Part shown: positions 1-3,963 of the stretch, piece after piece
How positions within the stretch are numbered: the stretch's first letter is position 1
Layout of the letters: each line of letters starts with the position of its first letter
Assembly (NCBI RefSeq): GCF_001556865.1
Contig: NZ_LSJY01000107.1
Span: 1 to 7,430, forward strand
Length of the DNA: 7,430 bases
Source of the DNA: Sphingobium sp. CCH11-B1
Lineage (GTDB): Bacteria; Pseudomonadota; Alphaproteobacteria; Sphingomonadales; Sphingomonadaceae
Direction: 5' to 3'
Translations under genes and position numbers: made by a program
Notes under the pieces: generated by a model
Told to the model about the DNA's origin: nothing
What the model saw: only the letters and a program-made list of their open reading frames with translations
The model's database searches: none

Positions 1-1175
1 CAAAGCCGGCCAGGTCGCGGAGCTGCCGTTCGCACGACTGGTCGGCTGTCGAAACGGGCATGTCGGATTTCTTTGACGCCCGCGATCTGAAGGTCACCAT
101 CTCCGGCAATCCGAGCCCGCACCTGATCTATCACTTCGCGCTGGTCTATTCCGGGTGGGAGCATGCCGAGGTCGTGCTGGGAGGAGAAAGCTTCACGGCG
201 CTGGCCTGCGGCCTTCAGAATGCGCTGTGGCAGCTTGGCGGCGTGCCGCACGAGCATCGCACCGATAGCCTCTCCGCGGCGTTCGCCAACCTGGAGCAAG
301 ATGCCCAGGAAGATCTGCGGACCCGCTATGCCGCCCTGTGCGCCGATTACCAGATGGAGCCCACCCGCAACAATCGCGGGGTCGCCCATGAGAATGGGTC
401 CATAGAAAGCCGTCATGGTCACCTTAAGGATCGGCTCGATCAGGCACTCCAGTTGCGCGGGACACGTGACTTCGCCTCCATCGAGGACTGGCGCACGTTC
501 CTCGCCCAGATCGTGGGCCGCCACAATGCCCGGCGGCGCGATGCCTTGCGCATCGAAGCTGAGCACCTGCGCCCGTTACCTTCACGCCGCAGCTGCGATT
601 ATGATGAAGCTACGGTGCTCGTCACCTCATCGGGCGGCTTCGTGCTGCGCAAGGTCTTCTACACCGTGCCTTCCCGGCTCATCGGCCATAGCCTGCGAGC
701 CAGGATCTTCGATGACCGGATCGACCTTTATCTGGCCGGGCAGCCCATCGAGACCCTGCCACGCGGGAGGGCGCCCGATCGCGGACGGGGCGGTCATGAC
801 CACGTAGTCAATTATCGGCACGTGATCCACAGCCTGCGTACCAAGCCCCACGCGCTGGCAAACCTTGTCTATCGCGACAAGCTCTTCCCTCGCAGCGAAT
901 ATCGCCGCTGCTGGGATGCTCTGGAGGGTGCGCTTCCCAAAGCCGCCGCATGCCGCAGCATGGTGGGGCTGCTGTGGCTTGCGCATGACCAGGCCTGCGA
1001 GGCTGAGCTCGCCGCGACCCTGACCGGCATACTCGATGGCCAGGGTTTACCCGATCTGAGGGATCTGCAGGAGCGCTTCCAACGCCCCGGCAAAGAGCCG
1101 GCCGATGTGGTCGTCGATATTCCCCAGCCTGACACATACGACGATCTGCTCACCGCCAGGGAGATGGCCGCATGA
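1..1175 (+). CDS. istA: IS21-family transposase IstA, 5' end beyond the window
   Basis: DDE-type transposase that catalyses strand cleavage and transfer for the IS21 element, working with the IstB ATPase. The visible part is the integrase-like catalytic core and the C-terminal beta-rich domain. Counting from the Met at 60, the catalytic acidic residues are probably Asp3 (SDFFDA), Asp69 (HRTDSLSAAF) and Glu116 (ENGSIES). The conserved GLQNALWQLGG stretch precedes the second Asp. About 370 residues are visible and IstA proteins are usually near 500, so the N-terminal helix-turn-helix region lies to the left. The ATG at 60 falls in the middle of the catalytic domain and is not the true start. 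The frame stays open to base 3. I do not see the Pro-Gly-Arg motif usually found just before the first catalytic Asp, so a lesion near the left edge is possible. The stop overlaps istB by four bases. Confidence 0.9.
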   Translation, partial: KPARSRSCRSHDWSAVETGMSDFFDARDLKVTISGNPSPHLIYHFALVYSGWEHAEVVLGGESFTALACGLQNALWQLGGVPHEHRTDSLSAAFANLEQDAQEDLRTRYAALCADYQMEPTRNNRGVAHENGSIESRHGHLKDRLDQALQLRGTRDFASIEDWRTFLAQIVGRHNARRRDALRIEAEHLRPLPSRRSCDYDEATVLVTSSGGFVLRKVFYTVPSRLIGHSLRARIFDDRIDLYLAGQPIETLPRGRAPDRGRGGHDHVVNYRHVIHSLRTKPHALANLVYRDKLFPRSEYRRCWDALEGALPKAAACRSMVGLLWLAHDQACEAELAATLTGILDGQGLPDLRDLQERFQRPGKEPADVVVDIPQPDTYDDLLTAREMAA

Positions 1176-2017
1176 GCATCACTGTCGACACCGCCCAGCT
1201 GCCCATGTTGCTTGGCACGCTGCGTCTGCCCACCATTGCCCGTCTCTGGCCGGACTTCTGTTCACGAGCGGACAAGGAGGGGTGGCCGGCTTCGCGCCTG
1301 CTGGCAGCCTTGGCCGAACTGGAACTCGCCGAACGCGAACAACGCCGGATCCAGCGCCATCTTACAGAAGCACGGCTGCCTCCCGGCAAGACCCTGGATG
1401 CCTTCGACTTCAGCCTCGTTCCCACCTTGAGCAAGGCCCAGGTCATGGCTCTGACCCAAGGAGATGCCTGGCTCAAGGCGGGCCACAATCTTCTGGCATT
1501 TGGTCCGCCCGGTGCCGGCAAGAGCCACGCCGCAGCCGCCATCGGCAACGAGCTCGTCGCGCGCGGATACCGGGTCTTCTTCACCCGAACCACCGATCTC
1601 GTCCAGCGTTTGCAGGCCGCACGTCAGTCCCTGACCTTGACCCAGGAGATCGCCAGGCTCGACCGCTTCGACCTGCTCATCCTCGATGACCTGTCCTACG
1701 TCCGCAAGGACCAGGCAGAGACCAGCGTCCTGTTCGAACTCATCTCTGCCAGATACGAAAGGCGCTCCATCATGATCACCGCCAACCAACCATTCAGCGG
1801 TTGGGATTCCATTTTTTTGGATAAGGCAATGACTGTCGCTGCCATCGACAGGCTCGTTCACCACGCCACTATCCTGGAAATGAACGTCGAGAGCTATCGC
1901 AGGCGATCCGCCCTGGCCTCAGCGACATCGCTCCGCGACAGTGCTCCTGATCCAGCGACATCGCCCAGCGACATCGAAACCATGCCAGCGACATCGCTGC
2001 GCGACAACGCCTCTTGA
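1172..2017 (+). CDS. istB: IS21-family helper ATPase IstB
   Basis: AAA+ ATPase that helps IstA choose and capture target DNA during IS21 transposition. The Walker A motif GPPGAGKS is at residues 111-118, Walker B LLILDD at 168-173 and a sensor-like ITAN at about 202-205. The family C-terminal signature DKAMTVAAIDRLVHHATI is at 217-234. The N-terminal ~100 residues form the IstA-interacting region. The start ATG overlaps the istA stop as ATGA, which indicates translational coupling. The protein is 281 residues, slightly long for the family. The surplus is a tail after SYRRRSAL (residues ~249-281) in which ATSLRD occurs twice; it is encoded by the GCGACATCG repeats of the IS right end and is probably not functional protein. 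The ATPase core looks intact. Confidence 0.95.
   Translation: MSITVDTAQLPMLLGTLRLPTIARLWPDFCSRADKEGWPASRLLAALAELELAEREQRRIQRHLTEARLPPGKTLDAFDFSLVPTLSKAQVMALTQGDAWLKAGHNLLAFGPPGAGKSHAAAAIGNELVARGYRVFFTRTTDLVQRLQAARQSLTLTQEIARLDRFDLLILDDLSYVRKDQAETSVLFELISARYERRSIMITANQPFSGWDSIFLDKAMTVAAIDRLVHHATILEMNVESYRRRSALASATSLRDSAPDPATSPSDIETMPATSLRDNAS
1919..2016 (+). repeat. Direct repeats of CAGCGACATCG inside the 3' end of istB
   Basis: CAGCGACATCG occurs exactly at 1920-1930, 1953-1963, 1966-1976 and 1986-1996. The first and last copies sit in a longer imperfect repeat of about 30 bases with a 66-base period: CATCGCT, C or G, CGCGACA, then a run ending TGATCCAG. These resemble the multiple internal repeats near IS21 ends, which serve as transposase binding sites, but here they lie within coding sequence. 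The transposase-binding role is inferred from the family. Confidence 0.7.
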
Positions 2018-2110
2018 TCCAGGCCAACCTCGTGTGACACTATCCCCAACGTCACCGCTGACACATCACCATCAATGTCGCTGACCAGTCACCGACGATG
2101 TCGCGCTACA
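2018..2110 (+). repeat. Right terminal region of the IS21 element
   Basis: This noncoding end carries GCGACATYG motifs in the opposite orientation to those in istB: CAATGTCGCTG at 2073-2083 and CGATGTCGC at 2096-2104. GTCACCG occurs twice (2051-2057 and 2088-2094). Read inward on the minus strand, the tip begins TGTAGCGCGACATCG. Its outer ~39 bases also supply the last codons and the stop of the interrupted tetR. Confidence 0.65.
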
Positions 2111-2593
2111 CGCATCCACGCTTTCGCCATGGCGGATTGCCAGATCGCGCCAGAACGCCGTTTCAGCGAACATTTCCTCGCGCAGCGCCTCTTCGATAGC
2201 GGTCTGACCGCTGGCGACGGCCTCGTTCTCCAGTTCCTGCAAAAGTGCCATCACCATACGGCCGGTGCTCAACCGATCCTGCAACAGCGACGTGAACACG
2301 TGATCAAGCTCGGCCCACCTCGGGGCACCCTCTTCCTGTAAAGCGGCCTGCGACTGCCGCCAGCGGCTAGATACCGCGATAGCCTTGAACGCGATCTGCG
2401 CGATGAGCCGCTCGCGATTGCCGATGTGGTAATTGATTGCCGACGGGCTCATTCCTGTCTTTCGCGCCAGACTTCGTGCGCTGAGCGCTGCCAGACCGCT
2501 CTCTTCGGCAAGGTCATACGCGGCCTCACTCATCCGCTCTGCCTGGGGCGAGGCTTCATCGGACATATATCGCAAGCGACTCAAACCTGACAC
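2072..2593 (-). CDS. TetR/AcrR-family transcriptional regulator, C-terminus cut by IS21
   Basis: One-component repressor type: an N-terminal helix-turn-helix binds an operator and a C-terminal helical domain binds ligand and dimerises. The TetR signature lies at about residues 22-64 (AAYDLAEESGLAALSARSLA, then KTGMSPSAINYHIGNRERLI). The reading frame is 173 codons, against about 190-210 in the family. From about codon 162 the sequence is the IS21 tip, so the tail ending SVTGQRH is IS-encoded and the last ligand-binding/dimerisation helices are missing; repressor activity is doubtful. The start is uncertain: GTG at 2593 lies directly against an AGAAGG, TTG at 2584 is better spaced from it, and ATG at 2566 lacks a good site. 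The first half of an operator-like repeat lies immediately upstream, as expected for an autoregulated gene. The missing 3' part could lie beyond the left end of the IS or be lost. Confidence 0.85.
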   Translation of the reverse strand: MSGLSRLRYMSDEASPQAERMSEAAYDLAEESGLAALSARSLARKTGMSPSAINYHIGNRERLIAQIAFKAIAVSSRWRQSQAALQEEGAPRWAELDHVFTSLLQDRLSTGRMVMALLQELENEAVASGQTAIEEALREEMFAETAFWRDLAIRHGESVDACSATSSVTGQRH

Positions 2594-2597
2594 CCTT

Positions 2598-2613
2598 CTG
2601 TACAGCCGTTCGA
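2598..2613 (-). promoter_or_regulatory. Copy 1 of a 16-bp repeat, candidate TetR operator at the tetR start
   Basis: CTGTACAGCCGTTCGA recurs exactly at 2795-2810. On the minus strand (TCGAACGGCTGTACAG) it stands directly before the tetR ribosome-binding region and start, where an autoregulating TetR protein would bind. It contains the 8-base palindrome CTGTACAG. Weaker similarity continues downstream of both copies (29 of 40 positions identical overall). The operator role is inferred from position and repetition. Confidence 0.4.
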
Positions 2614-2794
2614 ATTAAGCTCCGCCCGAATTCGGCTGGCTTTCCCAATCTAGATAGAGCCTCACCACACCGTTGCCAAGTTTGCTCCCTGAGCAGGACG
2701 GCATCGCGCATATCGCTTCGCCGACGGCGCATCCGCACAGGATACCCACGAGCGTTTCTCCGGCTGTCATAGAAGATTCACACGATACACCTAC

Positions 2795-2810
2795 CTGTAC
2801 AGCCGTTCGA
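2795..2810. promoter_or_regulatory. Copy 2 of the 16-bp repeat, candidate second TetR operator
   Basis: Exact second copy of CTGTACAGCCGTTCGA in the same orientation, 197 bases from the first. It lies upstream of the plus-strand ATG at 2828 and of the truncated plus-strand gene start at 3000, so it could be the operator of a divergent target gene that has since been lost. No clear -35/-10 pair could be placed around it. Confidence 0.35.
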
Positions 2811-2827
2811 TTCGGGCAGGGGGTCCT

Positions 2828-2899
2828 ATGAAGTATTCACACATCCATCGATGGGCGGGGTCCCGGCGTATGCCGCAACGGCCTGTCGTCTCCGACTAG
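2828..2899 (+). CDS. Possible 23-codon leader ORF
   Basis: ATG at 2828 follows a purine-rich GGGCAGGGGG and opens a 23-codon frame beginning MKYSHIHRWAG and ending in TAG. No homology is recognised. It is followed about 30 bases later by a strong hairpin and then by a well-formed gene start at 3000, so a leader peptide or a chance frame are both possible. The ribosome-binding match is close to the ATG and not ideal. Confidence 0.15.
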   Translation: MKYSHIHRWAGSRRMPQRPVVSD

Positions 2900-2928
2900 G
2901 CCCCTCATTGTCCTGAGCGACGCGAGAT

Positions 2929-2950
2929 CCACCCCCGATCCGGGCGGTGG
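2929..2950 (+). other. GC-rich hairpin upstream of the truncated gene
   Basis: CCACC-CCCG (2929-2937) can pair with CGGG-C-GGTGG (2941-2950) around the triloop ATC: nine G/C-rich pairs with one bulged C. There is no T-run after it, so a simple intrinsic terminator is unlikely. It could act in the 5' leader of the gene at 3000 or be incidental. Confidence 0.35.
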
Positions 2951-2999
2951 CCGATGTCGCTCGCCCTCTTCTGACATACATGTTCCAAGGACTGATTTC

Positions 3000-3029
3000 A
3001 TGGCCAGCTCATCGCAGCACAAGTTCCGC
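3000..3029 (+). pseudogene. First ten codons of a gene cut off by the IS6 element
   Basis: ATG at 3000 is preceded at a good distance (8 bases) by AAGGA, the best ribosome-binding site in this stretch. It reads MASSSQHKFR before running into the left terminal repeat of the IS6 element at 3030. In the IS the frame continues without meaning to a stop at 3096-3098. The product is not identifiable from ten residues. Its position downstream of the candidate operators suggests it was the target of the divergent TetR regulator. Confidence 0.4.
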
Positions 3030-3043
3030 GGCTCTGTTGCAAA
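3030..3043 (+). repeat. Left terminal inverted repeat of the IS6 element
   Basis: GGCTCTGTTGCAAA, an exact inverse of the repeat at 3898-3911. It interrupts the reading frame that starts at 3000. Confidence 0.92.
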
Positions 3044-3094
3044 CTCTGACACGGTTTCCAAGATTGGGCTCATGTACTGTCAAGGTCAGTTGCG

Positions 3095-3859
3095 ATGAAC
3101 GATTTCAAAGGACGGCATTTTACCGGCGAGGTCATCCTATGGGCGGTGCGCTGGTATTGTCGATACGGCATCAGCTACCGTGATCTCGAGGAAATGCTGT
3201 CCGAGCGTGGGATCGATGTCGATCATACGACGATCTATCGCTGGGTGCAGCGCTACGCGCCGGAGATGGAGAAGCGTCTCCGCTGGTTCTGGCGGCGCGG
3301 CTTTGATCCGAGCTGGCGTCTGGATGAGACCTACGTAAAGGTGCGGGGCAAATGGACCTACCTGTACCGGGCGGTCGACAAACGGGGCGACACGATTGAT
3401 TTCTATCTGTCATCGACACGCAGCGCCAAAGCGGCGAAGCGCTTTCTGGGCAAAGCTCTTCGTGGCCTGAAGGACTGGGAAAAGCCGGCCAAACTCAATA
3501 CCGACAAGGCACCCAGCTACGGCGCAGCAATCGCTGAGCTGAAACGCGAAGGCAAACTGGCGGCGGAAACCGAGCACCGGCAGGTGAAATATCTGAACAA
3601 CGTGCTCGAGGCCGACCACGGCAAGCTGAAGATGCTGATCAAGCCGGTACGTGGCTTCAAGTCGATGCCAACGGCCTACGCCACGATCAAGGGCTTCGAG
3701 GTCATGCGCGCCCTACGCAAAGGACAGGCCCAGGCATGGTGCCTGCAGCCAGGTATCATGGGGGAGGTGCGCCTGGTTGAAAGAGCATTCGGAATTGGAC
3801 CCTCGGCCCTGACCGAAACCATGATTATGCTCAATAAGCATTTCGCCAATGCTGCCTAA
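3095..3859 (+). CDS. tnpA: IS6-family DDE transposase, IS6100 type
   Basis: Catalyses replicative (cointegrate-forming) transposition of the surrounding element. A helix-turn-helix region lies at about residues 25-55 (ISYRDLEEMLSERG, then VDHTTIYRWVQRY). The catalytic triad is Asp77 (RLDETYVKV), Asp137 (NTDKAPSY) and Glu172 (LEADHGKLK), giving the family's D-D-34-E spacing. At 254 residues it is full length with no frameshift. It reads as very close to the IS6100 transposase as I remember it, with scattered substitutions (for example at the N-terminus and in the ANAA C-terminus), so it may be a variant and not IS6100 itself. The ATG at 3095 lies 52 bases inside the left repeat, after an AAGG. 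The element appears able to move. Confidence 0.96.
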   Translation: MNDFKGRHFTGEVILWAVRWYCRYGISYRDLEEMLSERGIDVDHTTIYRWVQRYAPEMEKRLRWFWRRGFDPSWRLDETYVKVRGKWTYLYRAVDKRGDTIDFYLSSTRSAKAAKRFLGKALRGLKDWEKPAKLNTDKAPSYGAAIAELKREGKLAAETEHRQVKYLNNVLEADHGKLKMLIKPVRGFKSMPTAYATIKGFEVMRALRKGQAQAWCLQPGIMGEVRLVERAFGIGPSALTETMIMLNKHFANAA

Positions 3860-3897
3860 TCCCCCAACTGGGTGACGCCGCGCGGCCGTGCCCCATG

Positions 3898-3911
3898 TTT
3901 GCAACAGAGCC
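3898..3911 (+). repeat. Right terminal inverted repeat of the IS6 element
   Basis: TTTGCAACAGAGCC, exact inverse of the left repeat. Read outward it contains TTGCAA (3899-3904), which serves as a -35 box in hybrid promoters made by related IS6 elements. The hexamer 17 bases further on (CCTGCC) is not a credible -10, so no hybrid promoter is evident here. Confidence 0.9.
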
Positions 3912-3943
3912 GATGAGGAAGCCTGCCATGAAGAAGGCCAGTT

Positions 3944-3963
3944 TCGTTAGGGGAGAGAAGACC
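3944..3963 (+). promoter_or_regulatory. Ribosome-binding site that decides the receptor start
   Basis: AGGGGAGAG sits at a normal distance from the ATG at 3964, whereas the in-frame ATGs at 3895 and 3928 have no comparable site, and the one at 3895 lies within the IS6 terminal region. This supports the shorter protein that begins with the signal peptide. Confidence 0.6.

Larger units (their letters stand above)
1..2110 (+). mobile_element. IS21-family insertion sequence, left part outside the window
   Basis: The element carries the istA-istB pair that defines the IS21 family, in the usual order and with overlapping genes. The left end and the first part of istA lie outside the window. The right tip is placed at 2110 because the reading from there inward begins TGT, the usual first bases of IS21 ends. 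In addition, GCGACATYG repeats crowd the 190 bases inside it, and the coding sequence of the neighbouring tetR turns from ordinary TetR protein into repeat-encoded residues at this point. The exact tip (within a few bases) and the target duplication cannot be verified without the left end. Confidence 0.85.
2614..2999. other. Intergenic remnant between tetR and the truncated gene
   Basis: No convincing intact gene is seen here on either strand. The longer open frames have no recognisable domain. The stretch holds the palindrome CCGAATTCGG (2627-2636), the second operator-like repeat, a 23-codon plus-strand ORF (2828-2899) and a GC-rich hairpin (2929-2950). A minus-strand frame of 51 codons (2615-2770) is open but has no known motif. 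The layout fits a regulatory region between a TetR gene and a divergent target. Confidence 0.5.
3030..3911 (+). mobile_element. IS6-family element, IS6100-like, complete
   Basis: Perfect 14-base inverted terminal repeats bound the element: GGCTCTGTTGCAAA at 3030-3043 and TTTGCAACAGAGCC at 3898-3911. These are the repeats I recall for IS6100. The length is 882 bases against about 880 for IS6100, with one transposase filling most of it. The flanking octamers (AGTTCCGC on the left, GATGAGGA on the right) do not match, so the element lacks the 8-base target duplication a simple insertion would leave. IS6 elements move replicatively and cause adjacent deletions and fusions, which would explain this. 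Confidence 0.92.

Noticed and set aside
627..986. Open frames on the minus strand across istA (also 808-1153)
   Set aside because: They lie entirely opposite a clear IS21 transposase and have no domain of their own; GC-rich genes often give open antisense frames.
1262..1864. 200-codon minus-strand frame opposite istB
   Set aside because: It is the complement of the Walker-motif coding region of istB and contains no recognisable protein motif.
1919..2104. CRISPR array, suggested by the repeated GCGACATCG motif
   Set aside because: The repeats are only about 11 bases, irregularly spaced, in both orientations and tied to the IS21 end. There are no uniform spacers or cas genes.
2837..3073. 78-codon minus-strand frame across the left end of the IS6 element
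   Set aside because: It crosses the IS junction at 3030, so it cannot be an original gene, and it has no ribosome-binding site or motif.
2947..3183. 78-codon plus-strand frame crossing into the IS6 transposase
   Set aside because: It spans the IS left repeat and overlaps the transposase in another frame; its composition is not protein-like.
3022..3919. Target-site duplication around the IS6 element
   Set aside because: The eight flanking bases on each side do not match, nor do obvious shifted versions.
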